The notes: generated from the sequence alone by a model not told the origin. DNA of 64,000 nt from Psychrobacillus psychrodurans (GCA_900114885.1 FOUN01000008.1:1-64000), one strand, 5' to 3'; positions 45,273-54,467 are shown, counted from the first letter of the stretch. Numbers and translations: made by a program.

Positions 45273-45746
45273 TTAAAGTGTTTTCTCTGTAGTATAGTAT
45301 TCTTCTTGCTCCGCTAGTTGCACAGGTGGTTTGCGGACAAAACACAAGATTGCTGCAATGTACAATAGAATTGATGTCGGCGATAGTATACCTGCAAATA
45401 AGCCTGCTATGATAAACATAATTCCTGCTAATTTCGGGTTTTTATTTTTTGAAATAGAAATAATTCCAATAACATTCAAGATTAAGCTAATTACAAGAAT
45501 GAAAACAAATACCCAACCAAATATGCTAAACGCATCAATAACTGCAGGCATATTATCGTTTATAATTTGTAAATCCGTTTCTGTCATGGTTGGATCCTCT
45601 GCAATGATATCTTGGAATTCACTATTGAATAATTCATCATTCATTGCGTTACTTCCAGTTACCACTAAAATTGTTACTAAAATAATACTAAGTAATGTCA
45701 TAATTGCACTAATGACACCTAATGCTATTTCTCCTGTACGTGACAT
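45273..45746 (-). CDS. DUF4064-type membrane protein
   Basis: A 157-residue protein. It begins MSRTGEIALGVISAIMTLLSIILV, the typical DUF4064 N terminus, has an acidic external loop (FNSEFQDIIAEDPTMTETD) and three further helices, with ISISKNKNPKLAGIMFIIAGLFAG between them. Function unknown. Start at 45746 is preceded by GAGGGG. Confidence 0.82.
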   Translation of the reverse strand: MSRTGEIALGVISAIMTLLSIILVTILVVTGSNAMNDELFNSEFQDIIAEDPTMTETDLQIINDNMPAVIDAFSIFGWVFVFILVISLILNVIGIISISKNKNPKLAGIMFIIAGLFAGILSPTSILLYIAAILCFVRKPPVQLAEQEEYYTTEKTL

Positions 45747-45921
45747 AAAGTTCAGTCCCCTCATTTTTATATGTTCCTTTTAATTCTACGATAAATACTT
45801 AAAAAAGTTTCGTATAATTTTAATGTCCCCTCCGTGAAACTGATTAAACTTGTTTAAAAAAATATGAACATGGGTACTAATACTAATAGACTACCAATGA
45901 GAAATGAGAGGATGAGATTTC

Positions 45922-46020
45922 ATGGAGAAAAAGTTAATTTTTAACCAGTCAGATTTCCTTTATACGTTAGCAGGTGCATCGGCATTAACAGGAATTCTAG
46001 TATTTTTTACACAAATTTAA
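45922..46020 (+). CDS. small single-helix membrane protein (32 residues)
   Basis: A 32-codon gene: charged start (MEKKLIFNQSDF), then one hydrophobic segment (YTLAGASALTGILVFFTQI). GAGAGGATG before the ATG and a strong terminator just after suggest it is real. Upstream lies a 100-bp AT-rich gap. I do not recognise the family. Confidence 0.6.
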   Translation: MEKKLIFNQSDFLYTLAGASALTGILVFFTQI

Positions 46021-46032
46021 TATGGTCATCAT

Positions 46033-46074
46033 AAAAAGGCAATCCTTTTCTATTTAGAAGTGGATTGCCTTTTT
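46033..46074. terminator. two-way terminator
   Basis: AAAAAGGCAATCC and GGATTGCCTTTTT pair over about 16 bases. Serves the 32-codon gene (+) and the converging acetyltransferase gene (-). Confidence 0.85.
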
Positions 46075-46077
46075 GTT

Positions 46078-46359
46078 TTATGCTTTTACATCATCATATT
46101 CATCAGATTTCGAGAAAGCCGCTACTACGTACGAGCAAACCGGCTCCATCTTTAGCTCCTGCTCTCTCGCATAAGAAGCAGCGCTATCTAATAACTTTTT
46201 AGCAACTCCCTGACCTCTCAACTTATCAGAAACATATGTGTGATCCATCACCATTACATCCCCAAGTAAGGTCCAGGTAATTTCCCCAAGTCTTTCTCCC
46301 TCTTGAATATACTGATACGCATAAACATCATTTCCTAATTCTTTGAGTTGAAGTTCCAT
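46078..46359 (-). CDS. small GNAT-like N-acetyltransferase (YjdJ-type)
   Basis: A 93-residue short acetyltransferase of the Gcn5-related group that has only the core fold: MVMDHTYVSDKLRGQGVAKKLLDSAASYAREQ (acetyl-CoA site RGQGVA) and a C-terminal PVCSYVVAAFSKSDEYDDV, where human-like members have a conserved cysteine. Substrate unknown. Confidence 0.87.
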   Translation of the reverse strand: MELQLKELGNDVYAYQYIQEGERLGEITWTLLGDVMVMDHTYVSDKLRGQGVAKKLLDSAASYAREQELKMEPVCSYVVAAFSKSDEYDDVKA

Positions 46360-46392
46360 CTTTAACCACTCCTTTTCTGAATTTTAGCATAT

Positions 46393-47361
46393 TTATTTAT
46401 TGATTGATAGCGGACGCAACTTTGCTTCAATTTCCGCTCTCCTTGGTTCTAAAAAAGGAGGTAGAGCAAGTGTTTCTCCCAAATTCTCCAATGATTCATC
46501 CGTGTCGAACCCTGGCTCATCCGTAGACAGTTCAAATAAAATACCATTCGGTTCTCTGAAATAGATTGCCTTGAAGTAGTATCGGTCCACTAATCCAGAT
46601 GTCATAAAGCCGTTTTCGCGTAAACGCTCCTCCCATTTCGGATAATCCTCCAACGAAGGAATTCTAAAGGCTACATGATGTACACTACCACGTCCAGGAC
46701 GCTCCATCGGTAAATCAGTTCGTGTCTCCAAATGAACCTCTCCAGCAGGACCACCTTTACCTGTTGTATAAACTTGGATATGTGGCATTTCTTTGATGTC
46801 GGAAGGATAGGAACCTGCTAACTCAAATCCAAGTATTTCTGTTAATACTTTTATTGTAGCGGCTGATTTTCGAACAGTAAGCTTTATCGGACCTAAGCCA
46901 ATAATTGCATTATCAGCTGAAATTTCCTTCCTTACCCATGCTTCACTATAAGGTATTCCAGCTCCATTATCGACAACTAGCATATGTCGTGCACCCTCAA
47001 AGTCTTCAAAGTAAAGCGTCTTACGACCAAATCGTTCAGTTATGGAGTCATGTGGTACATCAAACTTCTCAAATCTACTTTTCCAAAATTGTAGAGCTTT
47101 CTCGCTTTTGACACGGAAACCTGTGTTACTAATACTAGATACACCAGGATATGTTCGTCCTGCTTGCGGTATGTCAAAGTATGTCATATCTGTACCAGGT
47201 GTACCTACCGCATCTGCGTAAAATAAATGATAGGATGACGGGTTATCCTGATTTACACTTTTTTTCACTAATCGCATTCCTAATATTCTTGTATAAAAGT
47301 CATGATTTTTATCGGCGTCAGCAGTTATTGCTGAGACGTGGTGGATTCCCGCTAATCTCAT
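46393..47361 (-). CDS. ring-cleaving dioxygenase, VOC superfamily (MhqO/MhqE-like)
   Basis: A 322-residue protein of two VOC modules. Likely iron ligands are His7/His8 (GIHHVS), the histidine in GSVHHVAF (about 218) and the glutamate of FELSTDEPGF. B. subtilis MhqA, MhqE and MhqO act against quinones and catechols. GGAGG lies seven bases before the ATG at 47361. No MhqR-like regulator is next to it. Confidence 0.9.
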   Translation of the reverse strand: MRLAGIHHVSAITADADKNHDFYTRILGMRLVKKSVNQDNPSSYHLFYADAVGTPGTDMTYFDIPQAGRTYPGVSSISNTGFRVKSEKALQFWKSRFEKFDVPHDSITERFGRKTLYFEDFEGARHMLVVDNGAGIPYSEAWVRKEISADNAIIGLGPIKLTVRKSAATIKVLTEILGFELAGSYPSDIKEMPHIQVYTTGKGGPAGEVHLETRTDLPMERPGRGSVHHVAFRIPSLEDYPKWEERLRENGFMTSGLVDRYYFKAIYFREPNGILFELSTDEPGFDTDESLENLGETLALPPFLEPRRAEIEAKLRPLSINK

Positions 47362-47475
47362 TTGTCTACCTCCTAATGAATTTATCTTGAAGCCGAGATA
47401 TATTAACTTAATAATATCAAATAATCTTTTTTTGTGCAAATAATAGCACATAGGCTTCGCTTTAGAAGATTGCCA

Positions 47476-47507
47476 CCTGCGAGAGAATAGGGGCTATACG
47501 AGAGTGA
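47476..47507 (-). repeat. two CTCGTATA-like words (19 bp apart)
   Basis: On the minus strand CTCTCGTATAG (about 47494-47504) and CTCTCGCAGG (about 47476-47485). Same words as the 26968 array, in a gap downstream of the ypuA-like terminator. With only two copies and a 19-bp step the case is weaker. Confidence 0.45.
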
Positions 47508-47530
47508 GCATATCCCCAAATTATTCCACC

Positions 47531-47573
47531 GAACAAAACAAAGCCCTCCTATCAATTGTTTAAGACGGAGGGC
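47531..47573 (-). terminator. terminator of the ypuA-like gene
   Basis: GCCCTCC and GGAGGGC pair over 17 bases, followed by TTTGTTTTG on the minus strand. Confidence 0.8.
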
Positions 47574-47580
47574 TCACATA

Positions 47581-48495
47581 TTAGTTGAAGATTGAGCGAA
47601 TAGAATCTATTAAATCGCTAAAGAAGTTTTTGACACTTTCCCAAAATCCTTCATTGTCGACTATTTCTCCAATCTTGTCTTCAATTGTTTTACTTAAATC
47701 ATTCAGTTCATCTGACCATTGACTGAAATCGATATCTAGTTGACGAATGCGGTCCATTAAATCGATTAGCAGCTGACGATCTTTATCCGAAAGCTCAATT
47801 TTTAGATTGGCTAATTGCTCGGAAACGATTTTCTCCACTTCTTCTCGGGAAACTGGGTTTTGTTCAGCAATTTGCTTTTTAATTTCTGTTAATAATTCAC
47901 TTACTTTTGCTTCATCAATACCCGCATCTTTTGCTAGATTAGTAGCAATTGAAAGTTCATCATTTGCCACATCTGTGCGTTCTGGATCTAGTTTTTCACC
48001 CGTAACCTCATATGCTTTGTATATCCCTACTAGGGCTGAATGGCCAGTTACAGGCTTAGGTGCAGCGATTTCTACTACTGCATCCTGAACTCCTGCTGTT
48101 AGCATTGCATTAGCATACATCTCAGAAGTTACCTCGGTAATATCATCTGGTGTAACAATGCTTATCACTAGACCTTTCCCTGCATCTTTACGAGTGATTT
48201 TAGCAGAAGAGAACATTCTTGCAGATGCGTCTCCATCCTGTAAGTACGTTGCTAGGTCCTTACCAGTTACCTCTATTTCTTGAACATCTGATTTATCTGT
48301 TATTTTCAAACTTTTCTTTACACTTTCTTTTTGTTCAGCAGTTAGGTTTCCACCATATACCACGATAGGTGCACCAAACTTTTCGTTTACGACTTCTTCA
48401 GTGGAGCCATCTGAATCTGCCAATGAATAAGTAGGTGCAATGATCATACCAATTAATAACATCGCTGTAATGAATGGCAACAATAATTTCTTCAT
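47581..48495 (-). CDS. YpuA-like secreted protein (DUF1002)
   Basis: A 304-residue protein with a signal peptide (KKLLLPFITAMLLIGMIIAPTYSLA). The DUF1002 domain (about 40-210) includes PIVVYGGNLTAEQKESVKKSL and GHSALVGIYKAYE. The C-terminal part is helical and acidic. B. subtilis YpuA is of this family; function unknown, likely at the cell surface. AAAGGGG precedes the ATG at 48495. Confidence 0.87.
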   Translation of the reverse strand: MKKLLLPFITAMLLIGMIIAPTYSLADSDGSTEEVVNEKFGAPIVVYGGNLTAEQKESVKKSLKITDKSDVQEIEVTGKDLATYLQDGDASARMFSSAKITRKDAGKGLVISIVTPDDITEVTSEMYANAMLTAGVQDAVVEIAAPKPVTGHSALVGIYKAYEVTGEKLDPERTDVANDELSIATNLAKDAGIDEAKVSELLTEIKKQIAEQNPVSREEVEKIVSEQLANLKIELSDKDRQLLIDLMDRIRQLDIDFSQWSDELNDLSKTIEDKIGEIVDNEGFWESVKNFFSDLIDSIRSIFN

Positions 48496-48533
48496 TCTAT
48501 TAACCCCTTTCTCTTCCATTCCCTCAATAATAC

Positions 48534-48578
48534 GAAAACAGGAGTAAAAAGTTCCGACTAATCGATTCTCTTTACTCC
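48534..48578 (-). terminator. terminator of cvfB
   Basis: GGAGTAAA pairs with TTTACTCC over a long loop; TGTTTTC follows on the minus strand. Confidence 0.65.
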
Positions 48579-48585
48579 GTATGAA

Positions 48586-49446
48586 TTACATTTTCAATTG
48601 TGTCCAGCCATCTTCTTGTACAATTTTTTTATCTTTCATAAGTTTACCTAAGGCGCGTTTGAACGCTGCTTTACTCATGCTGAACATTTCTTGGATTTCG
48701 TCTGGAGACGACTTGTCTGTAAATGGCATTTTACCGCCGACATCATTTAGGTAGCGGAATATAGATTCTGCATCGTCCCCTAAACGTTCATGTCTACGAG
48801 GCAGTAGTGATCCATTCAGTGATCCATCCTCTTTCACATCAATAATGCGAACAGTCAAATCTTCACCTAATCGCGGTTCATTAAGGCGTTCTGATTCATG
48901 AACAAAAATTCGATAGTTTTCTGGAAAACTTAACAAAAAGGTACCTACAGGAAGTAAGCGGTATGCACGTGCTTGAAGATTCTGATTGAATAATGTCGTT
49001 GGAGCGTCAATATACAATTCCTCTACACGGTCTTCTGTTGCTAAACGACCGAATAACTCACCATCTTTATCTGTGCGGAGAGTCATATATAAATGATCAC
49101 CAACAGCTGGCCATAATTCTTTTATTTTCGGTAGATCGTCTTCTTTCACCTGAACTTCCTTGGACGTACCAATGTCGACGAAAACACCTTCTCTATCAGC
49201 TACTTTAATAACCCGAGCCCAACCGTATGTGCCCTTTTGGATAGATGGAAGCTGCGTTGTAGCAGATAAATTGCCTCGTCTGTCCACAAACAAGAATGCT
49301 TCAATTGTGCCACCAACCTCTAAGTCCTCCGGTGCTTCTGAAGCATTTAGCGGAATGTCCATTCCATCATATGCTAAAATCCATTTCGATCCGTCTTGTT
49401 CTTTCACTTGTAACTTTACTATTTCTCCTGATGCTGTTCCTATCAA
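48586..49446 (-). CDS. cvfB: S1-domain RNA-binding protein CvfB
   Basis: About 286 residues with S1-like domains (YGWARVIKVADREGVFVDIGTSKEVQVKEDDLP; RIIDVKEDGSLNGSLLPRR) and a C-terminal winged helix (MPFTDKSSPDEIQEMFSMSKAAFKRALGKLMKDKKIV). CvfB (YitL) binds RNA and affects virulence genes in Staphylococcus. The start is uncertain: TTG at 49446 follows AAGGAG by about ten bases; a GTG at 49470 is far upstream of that site. Confidence 0.9.
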   Translation of the reverse strand: MIGTASGEIVKLQVKEQDGSKWILAYDGMDIPLNASEAPEDLEVGGTIEAFLFVDRRGNLSATTQLPSIQKGTYGWARVIKVADREGVFVDIGTSKEVQVKEDDLPKIKELWPAVGDHLYMTLRTDKDGELFGRLATEDRVEELYIDAPTTLFNQNLQARAYRLLPVGTFLLSFPENYRIFVHESERLNEPRLGEDLTVRIIDVKEDGSLNGSLLPRRHERLGDDAESIFRYLNDVGGKMPFTDKSSPDEIQEMFSMSKAAFKRALGKLMKDKKIVQEDGWTQLKM

Positions 49447-49542
49447 AATTACCGCTCTCCTTCTGACCAAATATGGTACTGATCTTACCCTGTTTCATTA
49501 GATTTATAGAACGCTTTGTCAGCTCAGATAAACAATGATACT

Positions 49543-49777
49543 TTATCTAGCTTTTGTAACACTGCTCCACCCTAACTTACCGACAATGTTTGTCCAAACT
49601 ACAGCGTCTTTATTACCGTTCCTTATATCATGAACTTTCAAAAGAACATTATGTGCTACTTCCCCTATAACCGATTCGTCTAAATCGTAAACAACAAATG
49701 CAAATGCATCCCCACTAAAGTGTGAAAAAAACCTTTATTATCAATTACCTCATGTAATTCTGAAGAAAATGTTTTAC
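49543..49777 (-). pseudogene. frameshifted gene remnant, possibly GGDEF-like
   Basis: Two frames on the minus strand join into one plausible stretch: SELHEVIDNKGFF in one frame, then in the next frame SHFSGDAFAFVVYDLDES up to a stop at 49543. FSGDAFAF could be a decayed GGDEF signature. No start codon or ribosome site is seen. The remaining sequence between 49447 and 49923 holds nothing else I can name. Confidence 0.4.
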
Positions 49778-49923
49778 AACACTCAGAAAAACTCAACCCT
49801 TTTAGGTTGTATGTATAACCCTATTTATATTCTAAAATGTATATATCCAAACCATGTAATTCTTTCATTTTTTCTAGATTCCAAGCCAATATTTCATATT
49901 GCTTACTATTTATTGTCAAAAGA

Positions 49924-50343
49924 TTACTCACTATCTGGGTCTTGTAATTCCAAAAGCTTTGACTGTAACGCTGGGTCCTCCTCTAAAAATAATACTAAAT
50001 CCGCAATACGGTCGATGGAATTCCAGCTTAAATGATGTTCAATTCCTTCTACATCATTGTAAATATTCTCTTCCTTAACACCAATGATCCGTAAGAAATC
50101 TTCTAAAAGTTCATGTCTTTTCACCAATTTTTTGCCAAGTTTCATTCCTTTTGCGGTAAGAGTTAGTCCCCTATATTTTTCATATATTAAGAAGCCATCT
50201 TTATCCAGTTTTTGAACCATTTTTGTTACGGAAGATGGTAATACAGACAATGCTTCTGCAATATCAGACACGCGAGCATATCCTTTCTGCTCGATTAACA
50301 AATAAATTTGTTCGATATGGTCTTCCATGCTTGGTGTTGGCAT
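49924..50343 (-). CDS. mntR: MntR, manganese-responsive DtxR-family repressor
   Basis: A 139-residue regulator, close to B. subtilis MntR. It has a winged helix ([37 protein letters not shown]) and all manganese ligands in B. subtilis numbering: Asp8, Glu11, His77, Glu99, Glu102 and His103. With Mn(II) it represses Mn uptake genes. No mntH or mntABCD gene is in this window. Confidence 0.96.
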   Translation of the reverse strand: MPTPSMEDHIEQIYLLIEQKGYARVSDIAEALSVLPSSVTKMVQKLDKDGFLIYEKYRGLTLTAKGMKLGKKLVKRHELLEDFLRIIGVKEENIYNDVEGIEHHLSWNSIDRIADLVLFLEEDPALQSKLLELQDPDSE

Positions 50344-50650
50344 ATATATCTTCCTTTCATCTCTGCTCTATATATTTTACTACAATGAAGACTCTATCAC
50401 AATTATAGATATTTTTTCCTATATGCCTTATGAAAAGTCCAAGCACCTACGTCAGCCCCTACAACTTTCTTCTGCAACAAGCTGAACGCTGGAGCAATTG
50501 CTGATTACTATTAAGGAACTTATTACCTTTATTCGCAATTCTGAAGCGACTCTATGGGCTAGACGTTCGAACTGGACAAAAGCTGAGTGAACAGCATTCA
50601 CCTTTTAGTAACGAAACATATGAAAAACCTTATCAAATAAAGACAAGGTT
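50344..50650. other. mntR-comFB gap
   Basis: About 300 bp with no gene: mntR promoter region, a decayed family 1 repeat (50432-50577) and the comFB terminator. Confidence 0.55.
50432..50577 (-). repeat. dispersed repeat, family 1, copy 2 (decayed)
   Basis: Read on the minus strand it has GTCCAG...GTCTAGCCCATAGAGTCGC, TTCAGAATTGCGAATAAAGG, and ends GCTGACGTAGGTGCTTGGAC, TTTTC, in the same order as the copy at 15526. It is longer by about 30 bp and more diverged, with an inserted middle part. Confidence 0.65.
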
Positions 50651-50653
50651 TTT
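50623..50653 (-). terminator. terminator of comFB-like gene
   Basis: AAAACCTT pairs with AAGGTTTTT on the minus strand, overlapping the stop codon. Confidence 0.8.
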
Positions 50654-50921
50654 AGTGACGATGTGGATATTTCCCCACAACATAAATAGAATGAATAATT
50701 CTTTTGTTGATCCACTCTAAGTTTTCGGTTGTATTTAAACGTTCGAAAACAGCTGTTCTTCCTTTTTCTGTTGTAACGTAATGTGCCGGCAATGTATTTA
50801 AACTCAATGCGATAATATCTCGCTCGCATTGTTCACATTTGCAAAAGGTTTGGTATTCCGATCCTCTCATCATTACTCTGACAAGACTATGAACTATTTC
50901 TTGCATCACATTCGTAAGCAA
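50652..50921 (-). CDS. comFB: ComFB-like late competence protein
   Basis: An 89-residue protein: LTNVMQEIVHSLVRVMM followed by CKCEQCERDIIALSLNTLPAHYVTT, which matches the cysteine motif of ComFB (cysteines for zinc, then xxDVLALSLNxxxPxYV). In B. subtilis comFB is between comFA and comFC; here it stands alone. AAAGGAG eight bases before the TTG at 50921 sets the start. Recent work on other bacteria links ComFB proteins with cyclic dinucleotide binding, from memory. Confidence 0.85.
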   Translation of the reverse strand: MLTNVMQEIVHSLVRVMMRGSEYQTFCKCEQCERDIIALSLNTLPAHYVTTEKGRTAVFERLNTTENLEWINKRIIHSIYVVGKYPHRH

Positions 50922-51038
50922 TGACAACACTCCTTTCATGCATTTAAAAATGGAAGCATGTTTAATACTATACCCAAAAGGGTAACTTGTTAATATCAAT
51001 ATTACTGGTAAATAAAAAAAAGAGAGGATGATATTCAG

Positions 51039-51194
51039 ATGGGTAAAATTTTATGGGGAATCATCGTTGTATTAATCGTACTTTGGTTACTTGGTTTAGT
51101 ATTGAAGATTGGCGGAGGGCTTATTCACGCACTATTAATTATCGCAGGTATCATCTTCGTAGTTCAACTAATCAGCGGAAAACGATCACTGTAG
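51039..51194 (+). CDS. lmo0937-like small membrane protein (DUF5670)
   Basis: A 51-residue protein made of two hydrophobic helices (LWGIIVVLIVLWLLGLVLKI and LIHALLIIAGIIFVVQLI) with GGG between them, and a basic end (SGKRSL). This is the pattern of lmo0937-family small membrane proteins. GAGAGGATG precedes the ATG and a perfect terminator follows. Confidence 0.8.
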   Translation: MGKILWGIIVVLIVLWLLGLVLKIGGGLIHALLIIAGIIFVVQLISGKRSL

Positions 51195-51196
51195 GG

Positions 51197-51226
51197 AAAG
51201 GTGTTGCCAAATCGGCAACACCTTTT
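51197..51226. terminator. two-way terminator
   Basis: AAAGGTGTTGCC and GGCAACACCTTTT over five bases, serving the small membrane protein gene and the converging cad operon. Confidence 0.9.
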
Positions 51227-51235
51227 ATTATATCT

Positions 51236-52351
51236 TTATATGGATTCTCTTACATAAGCATATATACATGTATTCCTTAACTTCTTCCCATCCGCAGATA
51301 AAGAATCTTTTTGCAGGACGCCTTCCAGTGTAAATCCAGCTCTTTCTGCAACAGAGCGGCTTCGGACATTTTCACTATCACATCGAATTTCTACTCGATT
51401 GGCATGTAGTTCCTCAAATGCAAATTGAGTGATACGTTCACATGCTTCCGTCATTAGTCCTTTTCCTTCAAACTTACTATCAATCCAATAGCCAATTTCA
51501 AATTTCCTAACGTCCCAATCAATTCGATGTAATCCAGAAGCACCTACAAATTCACCGGTATCTCTTAAATACAACTGAAGTCTTAAATCTTTTCGAGTTA
51601 TAAAATCCGCCACTGCTTGGCGCATATTAGTAGTGATTTGCTCCAATGATTGTTTTTTTTGCGCCCAGTTCATCCACTCTTTTAGAGCTGCATCTGAATT
51701 GATTATCGCCTTCCAAATTTCTTCGGCATCCTCCACTTTAGGTGCCCGTATCAACAAACGCTCTGTGTAAAATTCCTCGGGGAAGGTCAGTTCCTCTTTA
51801 ACAGGTGCAGGTTTGTGAAAATCTTCATCCCATTTTACAGGTGTCGCAGTTCCTTTTAAGAAATCTTCTCGTGTCAGGCCATATGTTACTGCATCATAAT
51901 AAGAATCCTCTTTAGGGGAAAACCAAGCTTGACGTAGCTGAGCTTCCTTGACAAATCCCGCTCGCTCAAAGGTTTTTCGCATCGCAAAATTATCTTGTCT
52001 TGTATGTCCTTCTAAACGAATTTTCGCTTCTGGCAATTGAAACACATATTCTGCAACAAGTTTTAATGCCTTTGGTCCATAGCCGCTACCCCTAGCATGA
52101 TCAGCAATGCGCAAGTCAAAAAGGGGAATCTCATCTTGTAAATCATAAATTTTAACAAAACCAACTTTTTCATTTGATTCGTTTTCAATCCAAAAGGTTT
52201 TCACTTCATCCGATTGATATCCACCCTCTTCAATCGTTTTTTCTATTAGTTCTCTTGCTGGGTGTGAATTTCCATGAAACGGCCAACTATTTGTCGTCAT
52301 GAAATGGATTAGCTGCTCTTGTTCTTCCATCGTCCATTCCGTAAGCTTCAT
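51236..52351 (-). CDS. tandem GNAT acetyltransferase (two domains)
   Basis: A 371-residue protein with two acetyltransferase domains: residues 1-165 (DHARGSGYGPKALKLVAEYVF...RKTFERAGFV) and a RimJ/RimL-like domain at about 190-371 (YWIDSKFEGKGLMTEACERITQFAFEELHANRVEIRCDSENVRS). Each alone is common. It starts 19 bp after the cadA stop with GGAGG before the ATG, and is therefore likely cotranscribed with cadCA. Any link to metal resistance is inference. Confidence 0.87.
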   Translation of the reverse strand: MKLTEWTMEEQEQLIHFMTTNSWPFHGNSHPARELIEKTIEEGGYQSDEVKTFWIENESNEKVGFVKIYDLQDEIPLFDLRIADHARGSGYGPKALKLVAEYVFQLPEAKIRLEGHTRQDNFAMRKTFERAGFVKEAQLRQAWFSPKEDSYYDAVTYGLTREDFLKGTATPVKWDEDFHKPAPVKEELTFPEEFYTERLLIRAPKVEDAEEIWKAIINSDAALKEWMNWAQKKQSLEQITTNMRQAVADFITRKDLRLQLYLRDTGEFVGASGLHRIDWDVRKFEIGYWIDSKFEGKGLMTEACERITQFAFEELHANRVEIRCDSENVRSRSVAERAGFTLEGVLQKDSLSADGKKLRNTCIYAYVRESI

Positions 52352-52370
52352 ATTCCCGCCTCCGTATGTG

Positions 52371-54467
52371 CTATTTGTTTACCTTTATAAGACGCAAAGA
52401 ATTCAGCACTACTAGTAATGTAGCCCCCATATCTGCAAAGATGGCAATCCATAAAGTTAACCACCCAGGAATAATGAGGAGCAGTGCAATTATTTTTAAT
52501 CCTAATGCAAACATAATATTTTCTTTAATAATATGCAATGCTTTTCGACTTAAACGGATTGTATAAGGTAACTTTTCTAGGTCATCTCCCATTAAAGCCA
52601 CGTCCGCTGTTTCAAGTGCCGCATCTGTTCCTGCTCCACCCATTGCAATACCAACAGTTGCTGCTGCTAATGCAGGAGAATCATTAACACCATCTCCAAC
52701 CATTGCAACCGTCCTGTACTTACCTATTAAGGATTTTATAGCAGAAAGTTTTTGTTCTGGCATTAGCCCCGCCTCTACATCGGTCATTCCTAGCTTCATC
52801 GCAATTGCGTTTGCTGTACGTTTGTCATCTCCTGTCAGCATAACAGTATGACGTATACCTGCTTTTTTCAGTTTTTCTAGTACAATCTTACTTGTTGGGC
52901 GTACTGGATCTGCAACAGCTATAAACCCTTGATAAACACCATCCGCTGAAGCTAGCATGACTGTATTTCCTTCTGTTTGTAGTTGCTCAATTTTAGTAGT
53001 GACTTCAAATGAAACATTACTTATAGAGGAAATCCAACTAACACTTCCGACTGACCATTTCGTTCCTTCAACTACTCCCTCTGCCCCTTTACCGGTGACA
53101 GATTGGAATTGCTCGATTTCTATACTATCAATTTGCTCTTTTGCACCGTATTTAACGATAGCCTGAGCAAGTGGATGCTGAGAGTAATTTTCGATTGACA
53201 TAACTTTTTGAATGAATTCTTTTGGTACATCTGCTTCTACATGTGTTACCTCTGGATATCCTTTTGTTAACGTACCTGTTTTATCAAATGCAATTGCTTG
53301 AAGTCGACCAATCTCCTCTAAGTGAATTCCACCTTTGATCAATACCCCCTGTTTCGCTGCATTACCAATTGCTGTTACAATTGCAACGGGAGTAGAAACT
53401 ACTAATGCACACGGACAGCCTACTACTAAGACTGCAAGTCCTTGGTATATCCATGTTTGCCAATCAGCCCCGAAAATTGGAGGAACTGTAGCGACTAATA
53501 TAGCAATCATAATAATCACAGGTGTATAATACTTCGCAAACTTATCTACGAACTTTTGAGATGGAGCTTTCTCCGCTTGTGCTTCTTCAACAAGATGGAT
53601 GATTTTCGCTATGGTCGTGTCTTCTACTCGCTTCGTCACTTTTACTTCAAGAGACCCTTCTTCGTTTAGTGTGCCAGCAAATACTTCATCCTCTATCGAC
53701 TTCATAACTGGCACGGATTCTCCGGTAATCGAAGCCTGATTGACTGCTGAAGTACCTTTTATAACGATTCCATCCATGGCAATTTTTTGTCCTGGTTTTA
53801 CAATCAGCACATCATTTATTTGAATAGAGTCTGTATCAACCTCTATTAACTTGCCATTTTTGCGTATTGTTGCTGTTGGCGGTGCAATATCCATTAATTG
53901 ACTGATTGACTGACGCGCCTTGTTCATCGAGTAAGCCTCTAACGCTTCACTTACCGCGAATAGGAATACTACTACAGCTCCCTCGCGCCATTCCCCAATT
54001 ATCGCCGCTCCAATAATCGCAATCGTCATAAGTGTCTTCATATCAAAATAAAAACGTGATAAATTGACTAGCCCTCCTTTAAATAAGTCAAAGCCTCCCA
54101 CTACTATAGAAACGATGAATAATCCTATTGAAAGCGGATGCGATTCCTCATAAACAAAAGATCCGATAATCCCTGATACTAAAAAAACAAAGGAAATAAC
54201 CGTTAATACATTTTCTTTTCGTTTAAAGAAAGGAATTTTTTCTGGTTGACGCTGTTTGACAGTTGTCACTTTTATGCCATCGAATGCTCCAGCTTTTTCA
54301 ATTTCCTCTACTGTTGCTTTTCCAATGACGGATACTTTAGATGCACCAAAATTAACCGTTGCATCTTCAACCTCAGGGAGGTTTTTAATGTTATGTTCAA
54401 ATTTCATGGCACAACTGGCACACGAAAGATTCTCCAATCGATATTCTTGCTTAGCTGCTTTCCCCAT
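52371..54467 (-). CDS. cadA: CadA-type P1B ATPase (Cd/Zn/Pb efflux)
   Basis: A 698-residue heavy metal P-type ATPase. N-terminal HMA domain with CASC (about 17-20), TGES, the CPC motif in VGCPCALVVSTPVAI, the phosphorylated aspartate in DKTGTLTKG, HP in SQHPLA and GDGVNDSPAL. CPC with a CadC partner indicates Cd/Zn/Pb export. Start at 54467 (GAGGG eight bases before); the gene overlaps cadC by 17 bases, so translation is coupled. Confidence 0.94.
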   Translation of the reverse strand: MGKAAKQEYRLENLSCASCAMKFEHNIKNLPEVEDATVNFGASKVSVIGKATVEEIEKAGAFDGIKVTTVKQRQPEKIPFFKRKENVLTVISFVFLVSGIIGSFVYEESHPLSIGLFIVSIVVGGFDLFKGGLVNLSRFYFDMKTLMTIAIIGAAIIGEWREGAVVVFLFAVSEALEAYSMNKARQSISQLMDIAPPTATIRKNGKLIEVDTDSIQINDVLIVKPGQKIAMDGIVIKGTSAVNQASITGESVPVMKSIEDEVFAGTLNEEGSLEVKVTKRVEDTTIAKIIHLVEEAQAEKAPSQKFVDKFAKYYTPVIIMIAILVATVPPIFGADWQTWIYQGLAVLVVGCPCALVVSTPVAIVTAIGNAAKQGVLIKGGIHLEEIGRLQAIAFDKTGTLTKGYPEVTHVEADVPKEFIQKVMSIENYSQHPLAQAIVKYGAKEQIDSIEIEQFQSVTGKGAEGVVEGTKWSVGSVSWISSISNVSFEVTTKIEQLQTEGNTVMLASADGVYQGFIAVADPVRPTSKIVLEKLKKAGIRHTVMLTGDDKRTANAIAMKLGMTDVEAGLMPEQKLSAIKSLIGKYRTVAMVGDGVNDSPALAAATVGIAMGGAGTDAALETADVALMGDDLEKLPYTIRLSRKALHIIKENIMFALGLKIIALLLIIPGWLTLWIAIFADMGATLLVVLNSLRLIKVNK

